Shown here one piece after another: positions 20,901-28,548 of a stretch of DNA of 64,000 nucleotides (its first letter is position 1; each line of letters starts with the position of its first letter). Origin of the DNA: Streptomyces roseoverticillatus (lineage in GTDB: Bacteria > Actinomycetota > Actinomycetes > Streptomycetales > Streptomycetaceae); NCBI RefSeq assembly GCF_000719265.1, contig NZ_JOFL01000029.1, positions 1-64,000 of the forward strand, written 5' to 3'. The notes beneath the pieces are model-generated. The model was not told where the DNA came from and made no database searches. It was given only the letters and a program-made list of their open reading frames with translations. Both the position numbers and the translations under genes were made by a program.

Positions 20901-22981
20901 ACATCGCCAACGAGGTCGCCCAGTCCTACGGCTTCTGGCTCGGCGACGCCTTCGCCTCCGGCGGCTCGGCCGGCTACGACCACAAGGGCATGGGCATCAC
21001 CGCCCGCGGTGCCTGGGAGTCGGTCAAGCGCCACTTCGGCGAGCTGGGCCACAACACCCAGACCGAGGACTTCACGGTCGTCGGCGTCGGCGACATGTCC
21101 GGTGACGTCTTCGGCAACGGCATGCTGCTCTCCGAGCACATCCGCCTGGTCGCCGCCTTCGACCACCGGCACATCTTCCTCGACCCCACGCCGGACGCGG
21201 CCGTCTCGTACGCCGAGCGCCGCCGCCTGTTCGAGCTGCCCCGCTCGTCCTGGGCCGACTACAACAAGGAGCTGCTGTCCGCGGGCGGCGGCATCCACCC
21301 GCGCAGCGCCAAGTCGATCCCGGTCAACGCGCACGTGCGGGCGGCCCTCGGCATCGAGGCGGGCGTCACCAAGATGACCCCCGCCGAGCTGATGAAGGCC
21401 ATCCTGCGCTCGCCGGTCGACCTGCTGTGGAACGGCGGCATCGGCACGTACGTGAAGGCCTCCACCGAGTCCCACGCGGACGTCGGCGACAAGGCCAACG
21501 ACGCGATCCGCGTCGACGGCCAGGACCTGCGCGTCAAGGTCGTCGGCGAGGGCGGCAACCTGGGCCTGACCCAGCTCGGCCGGATCGAGTTCGCCTCGGC
21601 CGGCGGCCGGATCAACACCGACGCGATCGACAACAGCGCCGGTGTGGACACCTCCGACCACGAGGTGAACATCAAGATCCTGCTCAACGCGCTCGTCATC
21701 GACGGCGACATGACCGTCAAGCAGCGCAACAAGCTCCTCGCCGAGATGACCGACGAGGTCGGCGAGCTCGTCCTGCGCAACAACTACGCGCAGAACGTGG
21801 CCCTGGCCAACGCCGTGGCGCAGGCCCCCAGCCTGCTCCACGCCCACCAGCGGATCATGCGCCGGCTCGGCCGGGACGGTCACCTGGACCGGGCCCTGGA
21901 GTTCCTGCCCACCGACCGGCAGATCCGTGAGCGGCTCTCCGCGGGCCGCGGCCTGACCCAGCCGGAGCTGGCCGTCCTCCTCGCCTACATCAAGATCACC
22001 GCGGCCGAGGAGCTGCTCGCCACCGGGCTGCCCGACGACCCGTACCTGGAGCGGCTGCTGCACGCGTACTTCCCGCAGCCGCTGACCACCGGCTACCTCG
22101 AGCAGGTCGACGGGCACGCGCTGCGCCGGGAGATCATCACGACCGTCCTGGTCAACGACACGGTCAACAGCGGCGGCTCCACCTTCCTGCACCGTCTGCG
22201 GGAGGAGACCGGCGCCTCGCTGGAGGAGATCGTCCGGGCGCAGGCCGCCGCCCGCGCCATCTTCGAGCTGGGTTCCGTGTGGGACGCCGTCGAGGGCCTG
22301 GACAACGTGGTCGCGGCCGACGTGCAGACGCAGATCAGGCTGCACTCGCGGCGCCTGGTCGAGCGCGGCACCCGCTGGCTGCTCAACAACCGGCCGCAGC
22401 CGCTGGAGCTGGCCGGGACGATCGAGTTCTTCCACGACGGTGTGGCCAAGGTCTGGGACGAGCTGCCCAAGCTGCTCAAGGGCGCCGACGTGGAGTGGTG
22501 GCAGTCCATCCACGACGAGCTGGTGGCGGCCGGGGTGCCGGACGAGCTGGCCGTGCGCGTGGCGGGCTTCTCCTCCGTCTTCCCGGCGCTGGACGTCGTC
22601 GCGGTCGCCGACCGCGCCGGCAAGGATCCGCTGGACGTGGCCGAGGTCTACTACGACCTCGCCGACCGGCTGCACATCACCCAGCTGATGGACCGGATCA
22701 TCGAGCTGCCGCGGGCCGACCGCTGGCAGTCCATGGCCCGCGCCTCCATCCGCGAGGACCTCTACGCGGCGCACGCCGCGCTCACCGCGGACATCCTCTC
22801 GGTGGGCAACGGCTCCTCGACGCCGGAGCAGCGCTTCGCCTCCTGGGAGGAGAAGAACGCGGCGATCCTCGGCCGGGCGCGCACCACGCTCGACGAGATC
22901 CGCGGGTCGGACGCCTTCGACCTGGCGAACCTGTCGGTCGCCATGCGGACGATGCGCACGCTGCTGCGGACGCACTCCTGA
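17993..22981 (+). CDS. gdh: NAD-specific glutamate dehydrogenase, large (180-kDa) type
   Basis: A 1662-residue enzyme that oxidatively deaminates L-glutamate to 2-oxoglutarate and ammonia with NAD+. It belongs to the giant GDH family first described in Streptomyces clavuligerus. The N-terminal ~700 residues hold ACT-like regulatory domains. The catalytic core includes RGGLRWSDRREDFRTE and KGGFVGKRLP near residues 860-910, the dinucleotide-binding segment VVGEGGNLGLTQLGRIE near 1185, and an all-helical C-terminal region. The ATG at 17993 follows CCAGAGGA at good spacing. The allosteric domains make control by amino acids likely. The gene is monocistronic and ends at a strong terminator. Confidence 0.96.
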   Translation: MQTKLDEAKAELLERAARVAENSPAGGQQPNGPKSEAGLDPETLTAYLQRYYLHTAPEDLAGRDPVDVFGAAVSHYRLAENRPQGTANVRVHTPTVEENGWTCSHSVVEVVTDDMPFLVDSVTNELSRQGRGIHVVIHPQMVVRRDVTGRLLEVLGSSCDAHGAGKDAVLPHDAVTESWIHVEIDRETDRGDLKQIAADLVRVLSDVREAVEDWSKMRDAALRIADALPEEPAPADVPGSETTEARELLRWLAADHFTFLGYREYELTKISTDGGEEDVLSAVPGTGLGILRSDPSHHDEDHHGPHSHLPRPASPSFNRLPADARAKAREHRRLVLTKANSRATVHRPSYLDYVGVKKFDADGNVTGERRFLGLFSSAAYTESVRRVPVIRRKVQQVLADAGFTPDSHDGRDLLQILETYPRDELFQISADQLRSIATSVLYLQERRRLRLYLRQEEYGRYYSALVYLPRDRYTTGVRLRLIDILKEELGGTSVDFTAWNTESVLSRLHFVIRVAPGATLPDLTDADADRIEARLVEAARSWADGFAETLTAEVGEERAAELLRRYGQAFPEGYKADHNPRAAVADLGHLEKLTTAGGDRDFELSLYEPVGAAPGERRFKIYRTGEPVSLSAVLPVLQRLGVEVVDERPYELRCSDRTTAWIYDFGLRMPERIEGDDARARFQEAFAAVWTGAAENDNFNNLVLRAGLDWRQAMVLRAYAKYLRQAAWPFSQAYMEDTLSNNVHTTRLLVNLFEARMSPALQRAGNELIDGLMEELDGALDQVASLDEDRILRAFLTVIKATLRTNHFQRDADGRPRPYLSVKLDPQAIPELPAPRPAFEIWVYSPRVEGVHLRFGKVARGGLRWSDRREDFRTEILGLVKAQMVKNTVIVPVGAKGGFVGKRLPDPSVDRDAWLAEGIASYKTFISGLLDITDNMVGGEVVPPKDVVRHDEDDTYLVVAADKGTATFSDIANEVAQSYGFWLGDAFASGGSAGYDHKGMGITARGAWESVKRHFGELGHNTQTEDFTVVGVGDMSGDVFGNGMLLSEHIRLVAAFDHRHIFLDPTPDAAVSYAERRRLFELPRSSWADYNKELLSAGGGIHPRSAKSIPVNAHVRAALGIEAGVTKMTPAELMKAILRSPVDLLWNGGIGTYVKASTESHADVGDKANDAIRVDGQDLRVKVVGEGGNLGLTQLGRIEFASAGGRINTDAIDNSAGVDTSDHEVNIKILLNALVIDGDMTVKQRNKLLAEMTDEVGELVLRNNYAQNVALANAVAQAPSLLHAHQRIMRRLGRDGHLDRALEFLPTDRQIRERLSAGRGLTQPELAVLLAYIKITAAEELLATGLPDDPYLERLLHAYFPQPLTTGYLEQVDGHALRREIITTVLVNDTVNSGGSTFLHRLREETGASLEEIVRAQAAARAIFELGSVWDAVEGLDNVVAADVQTQIRLHSRRLVERGTRWLLNNRPQPLELAGTIEFFHDGVAKVWDELPKLLKGADVEWWQSIHDELVAAGVPDELAVRVAGFSSVFPALDVVAVADRAGKDPLDVAEVYYDLADRLHITQLMDRIIELPRADRWQSMARASIREDLYAAHAALTADILSVGNGSSTPEQRFASWEEKNAAILGRARTTLDEIRGSDAFDLANLSVAMRTMRTLLRTHS

Positions 22982-23053
22982 CGGCGCGCGGGTACTGCGC
23001 CGGTGGGAAATCAGCGGGGGAAATGACGCACCGCTGACGCCGGAGTGAACAAG

Positions 23054-23092
23054 GGACGGCCCCGGGGACAAATCCCCCGGGGCCGTCCTTTT
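23054..23092 (+). terminator. gdh terminator
   Basis: GGACGGCCCCGGGG (23054-23067) pairs perfectly with 23075-23088, followed by TTTT. It is one of the few T-tailed intrinsic terminators in the window, 73 bp after the gdh stop. Confidence 0.9.
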
Positions 23093-23111
23093 GGCGTGCT
23101 ATGAGGGACGG

Positions 23112-24383
23112 ATGAAGGCCGTTTCCCGGTTGACGTCCGGCCCCTCGGGCCCCGCGTCCCCCTCCTCAGCAGCCCTTTCCGCCTCCGCTCCGGCCGTCGC
23201 CGGGAGGCCCGCCGCCAAGGCCCCCGACCGGCCGGGCCCACCGGCGTACGCCCGGTACCAGGCCGCCCGGGCGGTGGCCCTCTACCTGGTGGTGGCGGCC
23301 GTCGGCTTCACGGTCATGCTGCTGGTCAGCCGGCACTTCGGGCGGGCGCCGGAGGCGGTGCTGCGCCGCTGGGACAGCGGCCACTACCTGCACATCGCGC
23401 AGCACGGCTATCCCGGGGAGATCCCGTACGGCCCGGACGGCGAGCCCAAGTTCAGCAGGCTGGCGTTCTTCCCGCTGGTGCCCGCGCTGATCCGGGCGGT
23501 GCGCCTGGTGACGGGGCTGCCCGTGGTCTGGGCCGGGGTGGTGGTGTCGTGGACGGCGGCGTCCGTGGCGGCGGCGGGGGTGTTCCGGCTGGTGCGGGCG
23601 GTCGGCGGGCGGCCGGGCGCCGGGTACGCGTGCGTGGCGCTGTGGGCGTGCTCGCCGTACGCGTTCGCGCTGTGGGTGCCCTACTCGGAGGCCGTCTTCA
23701 GCGCGGCGCTGATCTGGACGCTGTCGGCCGTGCTGGAGCGCCGCTGGCTGCCCGCGGCGGCGCTGTGCGCCCTGGCGGGGGCGGTGCGGCCGTCCGCGTC
23801 GGTGGTGGTGGGCACGGTGGGGCTGGCGGCCGGGTGGGAGCTGGTGCAGCAGCGGGGCTCCCGGCGCGCCTGGCGCGCCTGGGTGGCCCTGCTGACGGCC
23901 CCGCTGGGGATAGTCGCGAGCTGGCTGTTCCTGGGGAGCAAGGTGGGGCGCGTCGACGGCTGGTTCGAGGCCGAGCGCGCCTGGGGGCAGTCGTTCGACT
24001 TCGGTGCGGGGACGGCGCACGTGCTGAAGGACATGCTGCTGTACCGGCACGCCGGGCGGGTGGCCGACCTGCGGACCGCCGCGGTGATCGCGGTGCTGGT
24101 GCTGGGCGCGGTCGGGGTGTGGGCGCTGGCCAGGGACCGGCGGGTGCCGTGGCCGCTGGTGGCGACGGTCGCGCTGGCGTGGGTGCTGATAGTGGGAACG
24201 CCTGGTTCGCCGCTGTCCAAGCCACGCTTCATGCTGCCGTTCCTGCCGGTTCTGCTGCTGTTGGCGGCGAGGCCGCTCGCGCGTGCTCCGCTTGGGGTGC
24301 GGGTGTGTCTCTACGGTGGAGGTGCGGTGGTCTCGGGGTGGTACGCGGCGGGGTTGCTCGTGCTGTTCGAGGGCTCGCCGTGA
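23112..24383 (+). CDS. PIG-V-like membrane mannosyltransferase
   Basis: A 423-residue polytopic membrane protein with about nine or ten hydrophobic segments. Near residue 95 it has RRWDSGHYLHIAQHGYPGE, the W-D-S/A-x-x-Y-x-x-I-A-x-x-G-Y-P motif of PIG-V (GPI mannosyltransferase 2) homologues. By analogy it would transfer mannose from a polyprenyl-phosphate donor to a lipid or protein acceptor outside the membrane, in line with the polyprenol-phosphate-mannose synthase at 26226. The first ~45 residues are Pro/Ala/Ser-rich. The ATG at 23112 follows GAGGGACG. The 3' end overlaps the converging gtrA-like gene by 73 bp. Confidence 0.85.
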   Translation: MKAVSRLTSGPSGPASPSSAALSASAPAVAGRPAAKAPDRPGPPAYARYQAARAVALYLVVAAVGFTVMLLVSRHFGRAPEAVLRRWDSGHYLHIAQHGYPGEIPYGPDGEPKFSRLAFFPLVPALIRAVRLVTGLPVVWAGVVVSWTAASVAAAGVFRLVRAVGGRPGAGYACVALWACSPYAFALWVPYSEAVFSAALIWTLSAVLERRWLPAAALCALAGAVRPSASVVVGTVGLAAGWELVQQRGSRRAWRAWVALLTAPLGIVASWLFLGSKVGRVDGWFEAERAWGQSFDFGAGTAHVLKDMLLYRHAGRVADLRTAAVIAVLVLGAVGVWALARDRRVPWPLVATVALAWVLIVGTPGSPLSKPRFMLPFLPVLLLLAARPLARAPLGVRVCLYGGGAVVSGWYAAGLLVLFEGSP

Positions 24384-24925
24384 TCCGTGGGGCCGCCGGT
24401 GTCGTCCGTGGAGCCTGTGTCGCCCGTGTGGCCTGTGTCGCCCGTGGTGCCGGTGCCGCCTGCGTGGCCGGTGCCGGCCGGGAGCAGCGCCCTGAACACC
24501 CACGCCCGGTAGGACCAGAAGCGGAAGAGCGTGGCGGCGCCGATGCCCAGGAACTTGAAGAGGTTGTTCTGGAACGGGGTGTTCCAGCCGAAGGTGTACG
24601 TGGCCGCGTAGAGCACCCCGTTCTCGATGACCAGCCCGACGGCGCTGAACGCGGCGAAGAGGGCGACCTGGCGGCTGCGCCGGCTCCTGTCGCGGTCGCG
24701 GTAGGCGAAGTGGCGCAGCCCCAGGTAGTTGAAGGCGATGGCGACCACGGTGGCGATCACGCTGCAGCGCACGACGGGCAGCCCGGTGACCGTGCGGCAG
24801 AGGTTGAAGACCGCGAGGTTGACGACGATGCCGAGGCCGCCCACGGTGCCGAACTTGGCGAACTCCCGGCCGAGGGCCGCGAGCCCCGGTACCGCCGCTG
24901 GTCGCAAGGATCGCAGGGGTCGCAA
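24311..24925 (-). CDS. GtrA family membrane protein with Thr-Gly repeat tail
   Basis: A 204-residue protein. Residues ~18-140 have four hydrophobic segments typical of GtrA (FAKFGTVGGLGIVVNLAVF, ATVVAIAFNYLGLRHF, ENGVLYAATY, and FRFWSYRAWVF at the end). GtrA proteins are thought to flip or assist polyprenyl-phosphate-linked sugars. The C-terminal ~55 residues are an atypical repeat (TGDTGHTGDTGSTDDTGG) encoded partly within the overlap with the converging mannosyltransferase gene. The start is uncertain. TTG at 24925 fits the family N-terminus and has GGGAGAGG just upstream; no in-frame ATG/GTG lies closer. Confidence 0.82.
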   Translation of the reverse strand: MRPLRSLRPAAVPGLAALGREFAKFGTVGGLGIVVNLAVFNLCRTVTGLPVVRCSVIATVVAIAFNYLGLRHFAYRDRDRSRRSRQVALFAAFSAVGLVIENGVLYAATYTFGWNTPFQNNLFKFLGIGAATLFRFWSYRAWVFRALLPAGTGHAGGTGTTGDTGHTGDTGSTDDTGGPTDHGEPSNSTSNPAAYHPETTAPPP

Positions 24926-24974
24926 GGGCCTCTCCCATTACGGTCGTCCCGGTATGGCCGCCACGCAAAGCAGA

Positions 24975-25012
24975 CATTTGTCGCAGAGGACTGATTGTAG
25001 TGTAAATTGCCG
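24975..25012 (+). promoter_or_regulatory. A+T-rich promoter region upstream of the nucleotidyltransferase gene
   Basis: This patch is strikingly A+T-rich for the window. It contains TTGTCG (24978-24983) and the -10-like TAGTGT (24999-25004) or TAAATT (25003-25008). Spacings of 15 and 19 nt are not ideal. It lies between the divergent gtrA-like and nucleotidyltransferase genes and could serve the latter. Confidence 0.4.
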
Positions 25013-25054
25013 CAAAAACTGACACAGTGCGATGACGACGGCGAGGACAGTGGC

Positions 25055-26134
25055 ATGACAGAGGCGGTACTGCTCGTCGGCGGCAAGGGGACCCGGCTCC
25101 GGCCGCTCACCCTCAACACGCCGAAGCCGATGGTCCCGGCCGCCGGCGTGCCCTTCATCGCCCATCAGCTCGCCCGCGCCCGGGCCGCCGGCGTCCGCCA
25201 CGTCGTCCTGGCCACCTCCTACCTCGCCGAGGTCTTCGAGCCCTACTTCGGCGACGGCTCCGCCCACGGCCTGCGCCTGACCTACGTCACCGAGAAGGAG
25301 CCGCTCGGCACCGGCGGCGCCATCCGCAGCGCGGCGGACGCCCTCACCACCGGCCCGGCCGGCCCCGTCCTCGTCTTCAACGGCGACATCCTCACCGGAC
25401 TCGACATCAGAGGCCTGCTGCACCGCCACGAACGGGCGCGGGCCGACGTCACCCTGCACCTGACCAGGGTGGCCGACCCGAGGGCCTTCGGGCTCGTCCC
25501 CACGGACGCCGACGGGCGCGTCCTGGCCTTCACCGAGAAGCCCGGCCGCCCCGAGGAGATCGTCACCGACCAGATCAACGCGGGCGCCTACGTCTTCCGG
25601 CGCGACGTCATCGACACCATCCCCACCGGCCGCCAGGTCTCCGTCGAACGCGAGACCTTCCCCGGCCTGCTGGCCTCCGGCGCGCTGCTGCACGGCGTGG
25701 TCGACGCCTCGTACTGGCTCGATCTCGGCCGCCCCGCCTCCTTCGTGCAGGCGTCGGCCGACCTCGTCCGGGGCGTCGTCCGCTCGCCCGCCGTCCCCGG
25801 GGAGCCGGGTGAGCACCTGCTGCTGCCCGGCGCCCACGCCGCGCCCGGTGCCCGGCTGTCCGGCGGCACGGTCGTCGGCGCCGGCGCGTACGTCGCGGCG
25901 GGCGCCGAGGTCGACGGGTCCGTCGTCCTGGACGGCGCCCGCATCGAGGCCGGCGCCCGGATCCGCGCGAGCATGATCGGCCAGGGCGCCCGGGTCGGCC
26001 CGCGCACCGCCCTCGACGGCGTGGTGATCGGCGACCACGCGGAGGTCGGCGCCGACAACGAACTGCGCGACGGCGCCCGCATCTGGTGCGGCACGGTCAT
26101 TCCCGACGCGGCCATCCGCTTCTCCGCCGCCTGA
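25055..26134 (+). CDS. Sugar-phosphate nucleotidyltransferase (mannose-1-P guanylyltransferase-like)
   Basis: A 359-residue NDP-sugar pyrophosphorylase. The N-terminal nucleotidyltransferase domain has LLVGGKGTRLRPLTLNTPKP (residues 5-24), FNGDILTGLD and EKPGR with a following INAGAYVF. From ~residue 255 a left-handed beta-helix of hexapeptide repeats (GARLSGGTVVGAGAYVAAGA) follows. It would make an activated sugar, most likely GDP-mannose given the downstream polyprenol-phosphate-mannose synthase. Glucose-1-phosphate specificity cannot be excluded from sequence alone. The ATG at 25055 is preceded by GAGGAC. It is separated from the next gene by 91 bp and may share its transcript. Confidence 0.9.
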   Translation: MTEAVLLVGGKGTRLRPLTLNTPKPMVPAAGVPFIAHQLARARAAGVRHVVLATSYLAEVFEPYFGDGSAHGLRLTYVTEKEPLGTGGAIRSAADALTTGPAGPVLVFNGDILTGLDIRGLLHRHERARADVTLHLTRVADPRAFGLVPTDADGRVLAFTEKPGRPEEIVTDQINAGAYVFRRDVIDTIPTGRQVSVERETFPGLLASGALLHGVVDASYWLDLGRPASFVQASADLVRGVVRSPAVPGEPGEHLLLPGAHAAPGARLSGGTVVGAGAYVAAGAEVDGSVVLDGARIEAGARIRASMIGQGARVGPRTALDGVVIGDHAEVGADNELRDGARIWCGTVIPDAAIRFSAA

Positions 26135-26225
26135 CGCTCCCCTTTCCGCCTCTCCCGCTTGATGTTCCTCCCGCCTGATGTCCCTGGCGTCTTCCCCGCC
26201 ACCCGACGAACCCGAGGACCAGCCC

Positions 26226-27035
26226 ATGAGCGCACCCCGTACCCCCGCCCCGGCGCCCCCGCTGCCCGCGGAGTGGGGCCGCACCGCGACGACCGTCGTC
26301 ATGCCCACGTACAACGAGGCGGCGAACCTCGCCACCATGGCCGAGGCGCTCATGGCCCTGCCCCTGGAGGGCCTGCGGCTGCTGGTCGTCGACGACAACA
26401 GCCCCGACGGCACCGGCGCGATCGCCGAACAACTGGCCGAGAAGTACAACGAGCCCGGACGCACCCGCATGGGCGTCCTGCACCGCACCACCAAGGACGG
26501 CCTCGGCCGTGCCTACGCCGCGGGCATGGCCCGGGCCGTCTCCGAGGGCGCCGCCTACGTCGTGCAGATGGACGCCGACGGCAGCCATCCCGCGGAGAAG
26601 GTCCCCGAACTGCTCGGGGTCGCCCTCGCGACCGGCGCGGACGTCGTCGTCGGCAGCCGGTACGTGCCCGGCGGCTCCCTCTCGGACGCCTGGAAAGTCC
26701 ACCGCAAGCTGCTCTCCCGCTGGGCCAACGCCTACGCCAGCACCGTCCTGGGCACCCGCGTCCGGGACATCACCGGCGGCTTCAACCTGTGGTCCGCCGC
26801 CGCCATCAACGCCATCGATCTGGAGACCGTCGACAGCGCCGGCTACAGCTTCCAGGTGGAGATGAAGTACCGGGCGCTGAAGGCCGGGTACACCGTCATG
26901 GAGGTGCCGATCCACTTCGAGGACCGCACCGCCGGGGAGTCGAAGATGAACCTGGCCGTCCAGCTCGAATCGGTGGTCATGCCGTGGCGGCTGCGCACGA
27001 GGCCGGCCCGTGCTGCCGGTCGCCGCGCCCGCTGA
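26226..27035 (+). CDS. Polyprenol monophosphomannose synthase (DPM1-like, GT2)
   Basis: A 269-residue GT2 enzyme that transfers mannose from GDP-mannose to polyprenyl phosphate on the cytoplasmic face. Motifs: VVMPTYNEAANL near residue 25, VVDDNSPDGT, the metal-binding MDADGSHP, GSRYVPGG, and the DPM hallmark DITGGFNLW. No membrane segment follows the catalytic domain, as in DPM1/Ppm1 of actinobacteria where the membrane part is separate. The first ~20 residues are Pro/Ala-rich. The ATG at 26226 follows GAGGACCAG. The product would feed the GT-C transferases on either side. The next gene overlaps it by 26 bp. Confidence 0.93.
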   Translation: MSAPRTPAPAPPLPAEWGRTATTVVMPTYNEAANLATMAEALMALPLEGLRLLVVDDNSPDGTGAIAEQLAEKYNEPGRTRMGVLHRTTKDGLGRAYAAGMARAVSEGAAYVVQMDADGSHPAEKVPELLGVALATGADVVVGSRYVPGGSLSDAWKVHRKLLSRWANAYASTVLGTRVRDITGGFNLWSAAAINAIDLETVDSAGYSFQVEMKYRALKAGYTVMEVPIHFEDRTAGESKMNLAVQLESVVMPWRLRTRPARAAGRRAR

Positions 27036-28548
27036 ACCGGCGGCCCCGCCCGGGGCCGCCCCGCAAGGCCGCCCGGCGGGCCTCCACCGGCCCGTCCCGG
27101 CCTGCGTCCTGCTGACGGCCGTCCTCCTGCTGCTCATGACCGTACGGCTGCCCTGGGCCGGGGACCTCGGGATGCACGCGGCCGTCCTCGAACGGCTGCG
27201 CGCCGATCTGCTCCACCCCGGCAACCCCCTGGTCGACGCCGCCACCCCGAGCCCGTACTACTCGCCCTGGGCGGTCCTGCTCGCGCTCACCGGATCGGCG
27301 ACCGGCTGGGGGACCTTCACCGTGCTGCGCCTGGGCGCGCTCGCCGCCCTCGTGCTGCTCGGCACGGGCGTCCACGCCTTCGTCCGGACGTTCACCCGCA
27401 GCAGGGCGGCGGTGTCGCTGGCGGTGCTCTGCCTGCTCCTGCTGTACGGAGTGAGGCTTTTCGCGTGGAGCGGCGTCCTGGGCCTCACGTCGATGTCCCT
27501 CACTCTCGCCTACCCGAGCACGTTCGCCTTCGGACTGGCCTTCCATCTGTGGGCGCTGCTGCGGCGCGCCCTGGCCGCCGGCCGGGGGACCGCGGCCTTC
27601 CTGGGGCTCGGGCTGCTGCTCGCCGGGATCCTGCTCGTCCATCAGTTCACCGGCGCCGTCGCCGCGCTGGGCTGCGCCGCGATGCTCCTGGGCGCCCGGC
27701 CGTGGCCGGCGCGCGCGGTGCGGCTGCGGGTGGCCGCGGCGGGCGCCCTGGCCGCGGCCGTGCCCGCCTGCTGGCCGTACTACGCGTTCTACTCCCTGCT
27801 CGGCACGGGCAGCGGCCTGGACGACATCCACCGGCCGCTCTACGACCACCTCGCGACGAAGTTCTGCCTGACCGCGCTCGGCGCGGCCGCCCTGGTGCTG
27901 CGCGCGCGGCGCGACCGCCGCGACCCACTGGTGATCTTCTTCGTGCTGGGGCTCGCCGTCTTCGCCGCCGGAGGGCTGAGCGGGCATCAGGCGTGGGGCA
28001 GGATCCTGCCCGCCGTCCTCGTCCCGGCCCAGCTCGCGCTCGCCCTGGAGACGGCGGGCGGCGGGCGCCGGGCGCGGGCGGCCCTCGCCCCGCTGACCGC
28101 CGTCGCCCTCCTGGCCGGAGCCTGGACGCAGGCCGGGGTGCTCGGCTACGTCCTGCGGCCCCAGGCCGTCCCGCCCGTCCTGCGCCACATCCACACCGTC
28201 GCGCTCTGGCCACGGTTCACCTGGGCGGCGCGCGAAGTGCCCGCCGGGCAGACGGTGATGACCGACAACTACTACGCGCTGCGCATGCTCCCCGCGTACG
28301 GGCCGTACACCGTCGCCCCCGCCTATCCCGACGTCTTCCTCTCCGACGCGGCCCGCCGCCGCGCCGAGACCCGCCGCTTCTTCGCCCGGGACACCTCCCG
28401 GGCCGAGCGGCTCGGCATCCTCAAGGAGTACCGCGTGCGCTGGGTGCTGCAGCAGAACGGCGGCCCGGGCCTGGACCGGGACGATCCCGCCGTGCGCCGG
28501 ACCGTCCGCGGCCCGGCCGGGTTCACCCTCTCGGAGGTTGCTCCGTGA
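27010..28548 (+). CDS. GT-C type integral membrane glycosyltransferase (family not fixed)
   Basis: A 512-residue membrane protein with about eleven or twelve hydrophobic helices, then a C-terminal extracytoplasmic segment (~400-512) with TDNYYALRMLPAYGPYTVAP and ILKEYRVRWVLQQ. The first loop carries an acidic region (PWAGDLGMHAAVLERL), where GT-C enzymes place their catalytic acid. I infer a polyprenyl-phosphate-sugar-dependent transferase but do not recognise a specific family. The GTG at 27010 lies inside the end of the polyprenol-mannose synthase gene (26-bp overlap), and its own stop overlaps the next start, so it is embedded in an operon. Confidence 0.85.
   Translation: MLPVAAPAEPAAPPGAAPQGRPAGLHRPVPACVLLTAVLLLLMTVRLPWAGDLGMHAAVLERLRADLLHPGNPLVDAATPSPYYSPWAVLLALTGSATGWGTFTVLRLGALAALVLLGTGVHAFVRTFTRSRAAVSLAVLCLLLLYGVRLFAWSGVLGLTSMSLTLAYPSTFAFGLAFHLWALLRRALAAGRGTAAFLGLGLLLAGILLVHQFTGAVAALGCAAMLLGARPWPARAVRLRVAAAGALAAAVPACWPYYAFYSLLGTGSGLDDIHRPLYDHLATKFCLTALGAAALVLRARRDRRDPLVIFFVLGLAVFAAGGLSGHQAWGRILPAVLVPAQLALALETAGGGRRARAALAPLTAVALLAGAWTQAGVLGYVLRPQAVPPVLRHIHTVALWPRFTWAAREVPAGQTVMTDNYYALRMLPAYGPYTVAPAYPDVFLSDAARRRAETRRFFARDTSRAERLGILKEYRVRWVLQQNGGPGLDRDDPAVRRTVRGPAGFTLSEVAP

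Noticed and set aside
17960..23071. Open frame of about 1700 codons on the minus strand opposite gdh
   Set aside because: It is antisense to a clearly homologous enzyme, is rich in Val/Gly/Asp/Leu as expected from the complement of GC-biased codons, and shows no domain.
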